Positions 1 through 5,718 of a DNA stretch of 64,000 nucleotides are shown in pieces. The position numbers were made by a program, and so were the translations under genes. The number at the start of each line of letters is the position of its first letter. Position 1 is the first letter of the stretch. The DNA comes from a virus. The DNA lies in the IMG/VR virus record IMGVR_UViG_3300044568_005111, positions 39,436 to 103,435 of that record; one strand, given 5' to 3'. A model generated the notes under the pieces. The model worked only from the letters and a program-made list of their open reading frames with translations, made no database searches and was not told where the DNA came from.

Positions 1-78
1 ATACCTCAGGCTTCCTCAAAAGCGATCCACTGTGCGCTATATAAAAAGTCTTGCTTCGGCATGCTACACAGTGGACAA

Positions 79-151
79 CTAGGCATGGGAAAGTTGGTAA
101 TCCGCGTGGTTTGGGACCACGAGACCGCAGGTTCGAGCCCTGCTGCTTAGA
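79..151 (+). tRNA. tRNA-Pro (TGG)
   Basis: The acceptor helix CTAGGCA/TGCTTAG, anticodon arm CGTGG-TTTGGGA-CCACG and T arm GCAGG-TTCGAGC-CCTGC all pair. No CCA is encoded. First tRNA of the array. Confidence 0.9.
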
Positions 152-154
152 CGA

Positions 155-208
155 TATGGCTCATTTAGAAGTATTTTATGGATCAAATACTAGTCTAAAT
201 GAGCCATA
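155..208 (+). other. Long perfect hairpin after tRNA-Pro
   Basis: Positions 155-169 pair with 194-208 (15 bp), and 170-176 with 185-191 (7 bp), leaving an 8-nt loop and two unpaired bases. There is no T-tract, so it is not a typical terminator. It could be a processing or stability element of the tRNA transcript. Confidence 0.7.
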
Positions 209-247
209 AGTAGAAACAAGATGATCCACAAATAAAAAATTAAACTC

Positions 248-466
248 ATGGAGACAACCGTAATTAAAAAAGAGCTTTATAAACAAAAGCCTATTGCAAA
301 ATTAAAATTCATCAGATTAGGAGTAGCTTATTATTCAGCCCCAATTGAACATGAAAGTAAAACAGTAGATATTGAATTTCAAGTTCCAATTACAGACATG
401 GGAGATACTGATTTTTATCCATTAATGGATGCAAAATTATTAAACAGATACATCACAAACCTTTAA
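248..466 (+). CDS. Small hypothetical protein (72 aa)
   Basis: No family is recognised. The ATG follows an A-rich leader (AAATAAAAAATTAAACTC), typical of Bacteroidota-type starts with no Shine-Dalgarno sequence. The N-terminus is lysine-rich and no membrane segment is visible. It lies between tRNA-Pro and tRNA-Lys on the array strand, so it is probably a small phage accessory gene in the tRNA cluster. Confidence 0.55.
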   Translation: METTVIKKELYKQKPIAKLKFIRLGVAYYSAPIEHESKTVDIEFQVPITDMGDTDFYPLMDAKLLNRYITNL

Positions 467-519
467 AAAAATCCAAAGATTATGGAAAGTGACAAGAGCG
501 ACAAGAGTCGCAAACGAGA

Positions 520-594
520 GATCTCGTAGCTCAGTTGGTTTAGAGCACCTCACTTTTAATGAGGGAGTCGTGGGTTCGAGCCCCACCGGGATCA
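520..594 (+). tRNA. tRNA-Lys (TTT)
   Basis: Acceptor GATCTCG/CGGGATC, anticodon loop CTTTTAA between CCTCA/TGAGG, and T arm GTGGG-TTCGAGC-CCCAC. Confidence 0.92.
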
Positions 595-598
595 CACA

Positions 599-717
599 TG
601 GGGAAGAATGCAAAACAATTCGCTCTTTTGCCGTTCTTCAGCAATGATAGTAATTAAAGAGTTTCATCGCAATTAAACAGTAAATTTAATGATTTGGCCC
701 TAAGAAGCCCTTCCCCA
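599..717 (+). ncRNA. Structured RNA candidate A (119 nt)
   Basis: The ends TGGGGAAG (599-606) and CTTCCCCA (710-717) form a perfect 8-bp terminal helix. An internal hairpin GCAAAA/TTTTGC is visible. It fills the gap between tRNA-Lys and tRNA-Val, has no coding potential and matches no tRNA. The same end-paired design recurs at 2601, 3462 and 5185. Its function is unknown; compare the stable RNAs C and D in the T4 tRNA cluster, or Ro60-bound Y RNAs. Confidence 0.5.
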
Positions 718-743
718 CCAATTCAATAAACACAAATTTGTAT

Positions 744-766
744 CAATAAACTAGTCCTGTTTATTG
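744..766 (+). other. Perfect 8-bp hairpin
   Basis: CAATAAAC (744-751) pairs with GTTTATTG (759-766) around a 7-nt loop. It lies between RNA A and tRNA-Val and is probably a processing signal or weak terminator. Confidence 0.45.
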
Positions 767-787
767 TAACAAAAATGAGTTTATTAT

Positions 788-860
788 GCACCTTTAGCTC
801 AGCTGGTAGAGCGCTTGTTTTACATGCAAGATGTCACAGGTTCGATCCCTGTAGGGTGTA
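788..860 (+). tRNA. tRNA-Val (TAC)
   Basis: Acceptor GCACCTT/AGGGTGT with wobble pairs, anticodon loop TTTACAT, and T arm ACAGG-TTCGATC-CCTGT. Confidence 0.9.
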
Positions 861-917
861 CAAAACCTTTTTCGAAAAAAGTTTAAGCAAAAAGTGAAAC
901 TATCAGTTTTTATATTG

Positions 918-930
918 TATAGTATTAATC
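918..930 (+). promoter_or_regulatory. Class (iii) promoter-like motif before the Ro60 gene
   Basis: TATAGTATTAATC about 30 nt before the ATG. It resembles the TAGTATTATAATC motifs at 2836, 42573 and 43819. Confidence 0.4.
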
Positions 931-959
931 ACAAAACAAAAAATTAATTCCTTGTACTA

Positions 960-2588
960 ATGACAAAGTTTAGAAACGACAAACTTCGTTCGACGCTAGC
1001 TGGAATGCAGCCTCAAGCGAATCTGGTAGAAGCGGTGAAAATCCCAAAACCAGACACTAAGAATCGTCAAGGACATGCAGCTTATTCACAAGATAAGTGG
1101 CTTAGACTCTTGACGATGTTAAACACACTAAAGCTAGAAAATCAATTCTATCGTTCTGAGACAGAAACGATGAGGGAGTTGAAAGGACTAGTCGATGAGT
1201 GTGCAAAAGAAGACGCTTACTTCGTAGCTCAATCTATCGTGTATTCACGATGTGTTGGTGAAGGAATGAGATCAATTAACCACCTTGCGGCAAGCTACCT
1301 AGCTCCACACTGTGCGGGTCAAGAATGGGCAAAACGTTTCTATTCCCTATGGAACAAACGTACTCAATCCGGAGGAACATTATTTCGTCCAGATGATATG
1401 GCTGAAATCGTTGCATGCTTCTCAGCATTAAACGGGACTAAAGTCACAAATGCAATGAAAAAAGGATTTGCTGATGCTCTTGAAAACTTAGATGCTTATG
1501 CATTACTAAAATACAAGAGCTCTCTAGTTGACGTAATCAACTTAGTTCACCCAAATCCATCAGCGTCTAGTGCAGTAGCAGAGGTAAATGGAGAAAAAGT
1601 TCCAGTTCTTTCGGCTATCATGAAAGGCTTATCAGTATCTGCGGATACTTGGGAAGTTGCTCAGTCTGATGCAGGTCAAGAAGTTGCGAAAGCAGTTAAA
1701 GAAGGTAAAATCGACAAGTCAGAAGCTGAAACTATCCTAAAGGAAGCTAAGGCTGAAAACTGGGATGCTCTTTTAACTGACGGTAAACTTGGAATCCTAG
1801 CTGCTCTTCGAAATATTAGAAATGTATTGAAGACAGTTAACAAAGGAGACACGGTTACTAAATTGACTGCTCTTTTATCTAGTCCAGATGCAATCCGAAA
1901 AGGAAAGATTATGCCATACCAAATTGACCTAGCTCACGAGGTAACGATCTCAGAATTCTCTGATTCTAATGCTAGAGCGATTGCACAAGCATTACTTAAA
2001 GGATATGAAGCAGCTGTGCCAAACCTTTCAGAGATGCTTCCTGGTAAGACTCTAGTAATGGTGGATTTCTCTGGATCAATGGGTACACCAATGACGGATG
2101 GCGCAAGAAGCGGAAAACGTTATACTAGTCGATGCATGGATAAAGCGGCTTTGATCGCAGCAACCATTGCAAAGGCAACAAATGGAGATGTAATCCGATT
2201 TGGTTCAAGTGCTGAATACGTAAAATGGAACGCTAACTCTGATGTATTCTCTATTGCTAGCGCAATGAAGAGAGATATGGGAGGAACTAACTTATCAGCA
2301 GCATGGGCAGTAGCTCAAATGTCTGGACGTCAGTACGACCGAGTGTTCATCTTATCTGATAATGAGTGTAACCGTGGAAACTCTTACAAAGCATACGAGA
2401 CATACACAAAAGCATGCGGAAGCCCATACGTTTACTCGGTGGATCTAGCAGCTTACGGAACGACTCAACTTGCTGGAGATAAAGTTCGTTTCTACTATGG
2501 ATACGGATACTCAATGTTCGATGATATCGCAAAAAGCGAGTTCAATCCAAATTATCACTTAGAGAAAGTTCGCAAGATCAAAATCTAA
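960..2588 (+). CDS. TROVE/Ro60 family RNA-binding protein
   Basis: A 542-residue protein, the usual length of Ro60/Rsr orthologues. The N-terminal two thirds are a helical TROVE-type region (about residues 25-350). The C-terminal part is a von Willebrand A domain with the MIDAS motif VMVDFSGSMG (Asp369), followed by GGTNLSAA and a later ILSDNE strand. Ro60 proteins form a ring that binds small Y RNAs and misfolded RNA ends; in bacteria they work with exonucleases such as PNPase during stress, and the bacterial Y RNAs can mimic tRNAs. Here the gene lies inside a tRNA array and is directly followed by structured RNAs that could be its partners. The ATG follows an A-rich leader. The family call is strong; the role in infection is inferred. 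Confidence 0.9.
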   Translation: MTKFRNDKLRSTLAGMQPQANLVEAVKIPKPDTKNRQGHAAYSQDKWLRLLTMLNTLKLENQFYRSETETMRELKGLVDECAKEDAYFVAQSIVYSRCVGEGMRSINHLAASYLAPHCAGQEWAKRFYSLWNKRTQSGGTLFRPDDMAEIVACFSALNGTKVTNAMKKGFADALENLDAYALLKYKSSLVDVINLVHPNPSASSAVAEVNGEKVPVLSAIMKGLSVSADTWEVAQSDAGQEVAKAVKEGKIDKSEAETILKEAKAENWDALLTDGKLGILAALRNIRNVLKTVNKGDTVTKLTALLSSPDAIRKGKIMPYQIDLAHEVTISEFSDSNARAIAQALLKGYEAAVPNLSEMLPGKTLVMVDFSGSMGTPMTDGARSGKRYTSRCMDKAALIAATIAKATNGDVIRFGSSAEYVKWNANSDVFSIASAMKRDMGGTNLSAAWAVAQMSGRQYDRVFILSDNECNRGNSYKAYETYTKACGSPYVYSVDLAAYGTTQLAGDKVRFYYGYGYSMFDDIAKSEFNPNYHLEKVRKIKI

Positions 2589-2600
2589 ATAAAAAATAAG

Positions 2601-2690
2601 ATTGCTGGGTGGCAAGTTACAGAGTTACTTCTTTATATCTGAAACATAAAACCAAAATACTCTCGACAGTATTCCCCCAGCAATTTTTTA
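2601..2690 (+). ncRNA. Structured RNA candidate B, directly after the Ro60 gene
   Basis: ATTGCTGGG (2601-2609) pairs perfectly with CCCAGCAAT (2676-2684) and is followed by a T-tract. Inside is a hairpin ATACT-CTCGAC-AGTAT. The 66-nt interior is far larger than a normal terminator loop, so this is either a short RNA with its own 3' end or an unusual terminator of the Ro60 gene. Bacterial Y RNAs are commonly encoded next to the Ro60 gene, which makes it a candidate Y RNA by position only. Confidence 0.5.
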
Positions 2691-2691
2691 T

Positions 2692-2795
2692 AGTCAGGTG
2701 GCGGAATGGTAGACGCTACATTAATGGGTGGATAGTGTGCCATTGGGGAAGAACCATAAAAGTTACACATATGGGTTCGATTCCTGTCCTGACTA
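2692..2795 (+). tRNA. tRNA-like RNA with expanded anticodon/variable region
   Basis: Acceptor AGTCAGG/CCTGACT, a class-II style D region (GGCGGAATGGTAGACGC) and T arm ATGGG-TTCGATT-CCTGT are clear. At 104 nt it is about 19 nt longer than a class II tRNA. No 5-7-5 anticodon arm can be drawn: the best stem ACATT/AGTGT encloses 11 nt, so the identity cannot be assigned. It may be a degenerate Leu/Ser tRNA or a tRNA mimic. Confidence 0.55.
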
Positions 2796-2835
2796 CAAAA
2801 AAATATTAAGAATAATTTTAAACGTAAAAGGATTC

Positions 2836-2850
2836 TTAGTATTATAATCA
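2836..2850 (+). promoter_or_regulatory. Class (iii) promoter-like motif (TAGTATTATAATC)
   Basis: A TATAAT core within TTAGTATTATAATCA, nearly identical to the motif upstream of 42614. It would start a transcript near 2856, just ahead of the tRNA-like RNA at 2893. Confidence 0.45.
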
Positions 2851-2892
2851 AGTAAACAAGTTCTTTGAAAAAAATTAATTATCGGGTAGTAA

Positions 2893-2994
2893 TGCAAAAG
2901 GTTACTTCTTAGCTCAGCGGTTGAGCAATTTTCTTAAACAAAATAGGCCGCGGGTTCAATTCCCGCAGAAGCGCGAAAGCGTTACACCTTTGCA
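2893..2994 (+). ncRNA. tRNA-like module inside an extra terminal helix (Y-RNA-like candidate)
   Basis: Positions 2903-2974 fold as a class I tRNA-like: D stem GCTC/GAGC, anticodon arm ATTTT-CTTAAAC-AAAAT (TAA), T arm GCGGG-TTCAATT-CCCGC, and an acceptor with an A:C mismatch. TGCAAAAGGT (2893-2902) pairs with ACCTTTGCA (2986-2994), with one bulged A, and encloses the whole tRNA fold. A GCGC-GAAA-GCGT hairpin overlaps the 3' acceptor strand. A bacterial tRNA with anticodon TAA should be class II, and a normal class II tRNA-Leu(TAA) is present at 5100. Terminal stem plus tRNA mimic is the layout of YrlA-type Y RNAs. Confidence 0.5.
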
Positions 2995-2999
2995 ACTTT

Positions 3000-3090
3000 C
3001 TCCTGATAAACTTATTAAAGGTAATAGTAATCTAAACCGTTACTTCGTCTGTTAAACGAGAGGTCGTTGGTTCGAATCCAACATGGGGAG
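3000..3090 (+). tRNA. Degenerate tRNA-Asn-like (GTT)
   Basis: Anticodon arm TTCGT-CTGTTAA-ACGAG and T arm GTTGG-TTCGAAT-CCAAC are intact. The acceptor strands CTCCTGAT/ATGGGGAG pair with one mismatch. The D arm is replaced by about 36 nt of AT-rich sequence with no GCTC/GAGC stem. An intact tRNA-Asn(GTT) lies at 4422, so this is probably a pseudo-tRNA or a tRNA mimic. Confidence 0.5.
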
Positions 3091-3093
3091 TAA

Positions 3094-3326
3094 TCTTCAT
3101 TAGCTCAGCTGGCTAGAGCGCTAAAATCTCGGTTGGAAACTTTCTTTACCTTTATCATTTGGAAGATATTCCCTCAGTTATGAGCTAATAGCAGTTTATT
3201 CTAGTTTCCTATAAAACTAGAGGTGCTGTTGACTGGGGCCAGAATCAGTTAATGCCTTTTTAGAGAGCGAAGAGTTTGGAAGCGAAGCTCTACCTTTGAT
3301 CAGATGCTAGCATGAAGATCAAGCAT
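3094..3326 (+). ncRNA. Structured RNA with tRNA-like 5' end (about 230 nt)
   Basis: It starts as a tRNA 5' half: acceptor strand TCTTCAT and D arm GCTCAGCTGGCTAGAGC. The matching acceptor strand ATGAAGA appears 212 nt later (3312-3318), and no T arm precedes it. Inside are clear hairpins TCTAGTTT/AAAACTAGA and AGAGC/GCTCT. It ends at a strong terminator. It is not tmRNA, because the TTCRANNC T loop and 3' CCA are absent. A decayed or interrupted tRNA, or an independent RNA. Confidence 0.4.
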
Positions 3327-3366
3327 AAGAGGCCGGAAGATGGAATGTAAGCCGGCCTCTTTTTTA
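3327..3366 (+). terminator. Strong intrinsic terminator
   Basis: AAGAGGCCGG (3327-3336) pairs with CCGGCCTCTT (3352-3361) and is followed by a T-run. Confidence 0.85.
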
Positions 3367-3378
3367 AAATCAATTTAT

Positions 3379-3459
3379 TGGAGTGTTGAGCATTTGGCTG
3401 GCTCGCTTGACTGTAAATCAAGTCCTAACGGCATGGGGGTTCGAATCCCTTCACTCCAA
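3379..3459 (+). tRNA. tRNA-Tyr (GTA)
   Basis: Class II fold: acceptor TGGAGTG/CACTCCA, anticodon arm CTTGA-CTGTAAA-TCAAG, a long variable arm, and T loop TTCGAAT. Confidence 0.92.
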
Positions 3460-3461
3460 CG

Positions 3462-3598
3462 AAAGATAGTGGCCTTCTCTGTCGATGCTGTCGACAAGCT
3501 AAGCAGATCAAAGAATTTCATCACCCTTTGCTGAGGCCTCATTAAAACTCAGGAAGCAATTAAGATTGGAGCGAGACGGGTACTCCATCACTATCTTT
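3462..3598 (+). ncRNA. Structured RNA candidate C (137 nt)
   Basis: AAAGATAGTG (3462-3471) pairs perfectly with CACTATCTTT (3589-3598), 10 bp. Internal pairings include TCGA/TCGA around TGCTG, and GGCCT with AGGCC. It fills the gap between tRNA-Tyr and tRNA-Asp and has no coding potential. Same design as candidates A and D. Confidence 0.5.
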
Positions 3599-3607
3599 TA
3601 TTTTTTC

Positions 3608-3681
3608 GGTCTGTCAGTCCAGTTGGAGTGGACGCCTGCCTGTCACGTAGGAGATCACGGGTTCGAGTCCCGTACGGACCG
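3608..3681 (+). tRNA. tRNA-Asp (GTC)
   Basis: Acceptor GGTCTGT/ACGGACC, anticodon arm CCTGC-CTGTCAC-GTAGG, and T arm ACGGG-TTCGAGT-CCCGT. Confidence 0.92.
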
Positions 3682-3707
3682 CCGGGAATATTTTGTACCT
3701 TCATTGA

Positions 3708-3722
3708 GATAAATAATCAAAA
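3708..3722 (+). promoter_or_regulatory. Late promoter motif
   Basis: GATAAATAATCAAAA, 13 nt before the ATG of the homing endonuclease. Confidence 0.6.
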
Positions 3723-3734
3723 TGAAGGTACACT

Positions 3735-4391
3735 ATGGCAAGAAAGGAACATCAATATCATTACATTTACAAGACTACTTGTAATGTTACTGGAAGATAT
3801 TACATCGGGATGCACTCGACTTCTAACTTAGAAGATAGATATATTGGAAGCGGGACTAGATTATGGAAGTCACTCAATAAACATGGAAAGGAGAATCATT
3901 CAATTGAAATATTAGAATGGTATTCAGATAGAAATTCATTGAAACTAAGAGAAAAAGAATTAGTTAATGAGGAAACTCTTAATGATCCAATGTGTATGAA
4001 TTTAATGATTGGTGGAGGAGGTGGAAAAATATCAGACGAGCAACAAAGGTCTAGATCAATCACTGGAGGTCGTGCATTTGCTAATAAATTAAAAAGTGAT
4101 CCTGAGTTATTAAAACACGTTCAAATGATTGCATCAAATAACTTGAAAAAATTACATGAGAAAGGAGATTTCAATTATAATACTTTTCAAGGAAAGACGC
4201 ATTCCGATGAGACTAAAAATAAAATTGGAGCAGCAAATTCAATTAAGCAGAGTGGATATAATAATTCACAATATGGAACTTGTTGGATAACTAATGAAAT
4301 TGATTCTAAGAAAATTCATAAGGGCGATCTTATCCCAAGTGGATGGAGATTAGGTCGAAAAGCCCTCAAAATAAGAAGTCGTAACTCCTAG
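3735..4391 (+). CDS. GIY-YIG homing endonuclease (Seg-like)
   Basis: A 218-residue free-standing homing endonuclease. The N-terminal catalytic domain shows HYIYKTTCNVTGRYYIG, then DRYIGSG with the expected Arg, and the catalytic Glu region LREKEL. A NUMOD3-type DNA-binding motif follows (GKTHSDETKNKIGAAN, about residues 152-167), with further helical repeats to the C-terminus. T4 Seg proteins share this design and promote their own spread by cutting related phage genomes. It has its own late-type promoter and interrupts the tRNA array, so it is probably a selfish insertion that could also mobilise the flanking tRNAs. Confidence 0.88.
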   Translation: MARKEHQYHYIYKTTCNVTGRYYIGMHSTSNLEDRYIGSGTRLWKSLNKHGKENHSIEILEWYSDRNSLKLREKELVNEETLNDPMCMNLMIGGGGGKISDEQQRSRSITGGRAFANKLKSDPELLKHVQMIASNNLKKLHEKGDFNYNTFQGKTHSDETKNKIGAANSIKQSGYNNSQYGTCWITNEIDSKKIHKGDLIPSGWRLGRKALKIRSRNS

Positions 4392-4421
4392 TAAAAACCT
4401 AGGCTAATTTCTTGTTTATCT

Positions 4422-4497
4422 GGACTCATAGCTCAATTGGTAGAGCATCGCACTGTTAATGCGAGGGTTGTAGGATCGTGCCCTGCTGAGTCCGCCA
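4422..4497 (+). tRNA. tRNA-Asn (GTT), CCA encoded
   Basis: Acceptor GGACTCA/TGAGTCC and anticodon arm TCGCA-CTGTTAA-TGCGA. The T loop is ATCGTGC instead of TTCRANY, which is unusual. 3' CCA is encoded. Confidence 0.85.
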
Positions 4498-4509
4498 AAA
4501 ATTGAATAT

Positions 4510-4583
4510 ATCCATGTATTTCAGCTGGTTAGAATATCACCCTGATAAGGTGAAGGTCGAAGGTTCAAGTCCTTCCATGGATA
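4510..4583 (+). tRNA. tRNA-Ile (GAT)
   Basis: Acceptor ATCCATG/CATGGAT, anticodon arm TCACC-CTGATAA-GGTGA, and T arm GAAGG-TTCAAGT-CCTTC. Confidence 0.9.
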
Positions 4584-4639
4584 CAAAGGGGAGTAACTTG
4601 CGTGGGTGCCCCAAGTGCTGCAGCATTACCACGCTCTAC

Positions 4640-4731
4640 GGAAATGTGTCAGAGTGGTTTATTGTACTTCCCTGCTAAGGAAGTGGTCGCTGCAAAGAGG
4701 CCCGTTGGTTCGAATCCAGCCATTTCCGCCA
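4640..4731 (+). tRNA. tRNA-Ser (GCT), CCA encoded
   Basis: Class II fold: acceptor GGAAATG/CATTTCC, anticodon arm CTTCC-CTGCTAA-GGAAG, a long variable arm, and T arm GTTGG-TTCGAAT-CCAGC. Confidence 0.92.
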
Positions 4732-4734
4732 AAC

Positions 4735-4804
4735 ATCGTGACTTAGTGGAAAAGAACGAGCTCTCATAAGGCACGTCAAGTGAGTTCGAACCTCACGCAC
4801 GATA
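4735..4804 (+). tRNA. tRNA-Met/Ile2 (CAT)
   Basis: Anticodon loop CTCATAA; acceptor ATCGTGA/GCACGAT with one mismatch; T arm GTGAG-TTCGAAC-CTCAC. The D region is short and the anticodon stem has one mismatch. It could read AUG, or AUA if lysidine-modified. Confidence 0.75.
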
Positions 4805-4822
4805 CTAAAAAATAAAAAAATT

Positions 4823-4978
4823 ATGAAAGTAATAATGACAGGAAATTTCGAATCATCTAAATTGATGCTTCGAGGAAGAGACCCATCGCCCAAAGGACGA
4901 AAGGGATGGCGTAGTCGGGCCGCACAAGTCTGCATCAAGTTTACGAATAAATTGACGAAGGCCAAGTCAATGGTGTAA
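4823..4978 (+). CDS. Tiny basic protein (51 aa)
   Basis: Reads from MKVIMTGNFESSK to AKSMV. It is rich in Lys and Arg (GRDPSPKGRKGWRSR), which suggests nucleic-acid binding. The ATG follows an A-rich leader (AAAAAATAAAAAAATT), and an intrinsic hairpin follows the stop, so it looks like a complete small transcription unit inside the tRNA array. No family is recognised. Confidence 0.6.
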   Translation: MKVIMTGNFESSKLMLRGRDPSPKGRKGWRSRAAQVCIKFTNKLTKAKSMV

Positions 4979-4987
4979 ATCGACTCT

Positions 4988-5009
4988 CCCCACTTACGGA
5001 GTGGGGTTT
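4988..5009 (+). terminator. Hairpin terminator of the 51-aa gene
   Basis: CCCCACT-TACGG-AGTGGGG followed by TTT. Confidence 0.55.
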
Positions 5010-5011
5010 AT

Positions 5012-5087
5012 GGTGGTTGTAGCTCAGTTGGTTAGAGCGCTGGTTTGTGGTACCAGAGGTGGTGGGTTCGAGACCCATCTTCCACCC
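5012..5087 (+). tRNA. tRNA-His (GTG)
   Basis: Anticodon arm CTGGT-TTGTGGT-ACCAG, T arm GTGGG-TTCGAGA-CCCAT, and an extra 5' G. Two U:U mismatches in the acceptor make its efficiency uncertain. Confidence 0.82.
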
Positions 5088-5099
5088 AAAAAACAAAAT

Positions 5100-5182
5100 G
5101 CCTCGATGGTGGAATTGGTAGTCACGTCGTGTTTAAGCCGCGATATCTTTAAGGTGTGAGGGTTCGACTCCCTCTCGAGGTA
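5100..5182 (+). tRNA. tRNA-Leu (TAA)
   Basis: Class II fold: acceptor GCCTCGA/TCGAGGT, anticodon arm TCGTG-TTTAAGC-CGCGA, and T arm GAGGG-TTCGACT-CCCTC. Confidence 0.9.
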
Positions 5183-5184
5183 CT

Positions 5185-5303
5185 AAAGGAATGGTAAGTG
5201 AAGCTGTTAGGTACGATAAGGTTTAATCACCCAAAGCATTAAAAAAAGGGTTTGGAGTAAACGTACAAACCAGAAACCCCGAGAGACCCGAGGCCATTCC
5301 TTT
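5185..5303 (+). ncRNA. Structured RNA candidate D (119 nt)
   Basis: AAAGGAATGG (5185-5194) pairs perfectly with CCATTCCTTT (5294-5303), 10 bp. GTACG/CGTAC and GGTTTG/CAAACC can pair inside. It is exactly as long as candidate A, lies between tRNA-Leu and tRNA-Arg, and is non-coding. Confidence 0.5.
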
Positions 5304-5308
5304 TCTTT

Positions 5309-5382
5309 ACACCTTTAGCTCAGCTGGATAGAGTCTCTGATTACGGATCAGATGGTCGGGAGTTCGAATCTCTCAAGGTGTA
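5309..5382 (+). tRNA. tRNA-Arg (ACG)
   Basis: Acceptor ACACCTT/AAGGTGT, anticodon arm TCTGA-TTACGGA-TCAGA, and T arm GGGAG-TTCGAAT-CTCTC. A34 would need conversion to inosine to read all CGN codons. Confidence 0.9.
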
Positions 5383-5428
5383 CTCTTATAGAATCCGATG
5401 TCGGTCCCGATCTAGGTCGGGCAAATAC

Positions 5429-5501
5429 ACAGACATAGCTCAGTTGGTAGAGCACTGGTCTCCAAAACCAGGTGTCGGGAGTTCGAGCCTCTCTGTCTGT
5501 G
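5429..5501 (+). tRNA. tRNA-Trp (CCA)
   Basis: Acceptor ACAGACA/TGTCTGT, anticodon arm CTGGT-CTCCAAA-ACCAG, and T arm GGGAG-TTCGAGC-CTCTC. Confidence 0.9.
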
Positions 5502-5508
5502 CTCAATT

Positions 5509-5584
5509 GGTGAAGTAGCAAAGCTGGTCTATGCAGCGGACTGAAAATCCGATGATGGCGGTTCGACTCCGTCCTTCACCACCA
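5509..5584 (+). tRNA. tRNA-Phe (GAA), CCA encoded
   Basis: Acceptor GGTGAAG/CTTCACC, anticodon loop CTGAAAA with one mismatch in the stem, T loop TTCGACT, and encoded CCA. Confidence 0.88.
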
Positions 5585-5602
5585 AAAGCCAATATGTTTC
5601 AT

Positions 5603-5672
5603 GGTCAGGCTAGTCGCGGCGGCTAGTTGGTCTGCAAAACCACCGGAGTGAGTTCGACTCTCACCCTGACCT
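5603..5672 (+). tRNA. tRNA-Cys (GCA)
   Basis: Acceptor GGTCAGG/CCTGACC, anticodon loop CTGCAAA, and T loop TTCGACT. Last tRNA of the array; a short T-run follows. Confidence 0.88.
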
Positions 5673-5692
5673 CTTTTTAATATGTCTCCTCA

Positions 5693-5706
5693 GATAAATA
5701 ATAAAA
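5693..5706 (+). promoter_or_regulatory. Late promoter of the kinase/lysis operon
   Basis: GATAAATAATAAAA between tRNA-Cys and the first histidine kinase gene. It predicts late expression of the whole operon. Confidence 0.6.
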
Positions 5707-5718
5707 AGTCTTATTGGG

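Noticed and set aside
3094-3366. tmRNA
   Set aside because: There is no T arm with TTCRANNC, no 3' CCA, and no tag reading frame with a stop.
2609-3831. Several ORFs of 60-70 codons over the tRNA-like and structured RNAs
   Set aside because: They overlap convincing tRNAs and RNA helices, lack A-rich leaders, and have no operon partners.
5185-5303. Candidate D as a simple tRNA
   Set aside because: No anticodon arm or T loop can be drawn, and the terminal helix is 10 bp.
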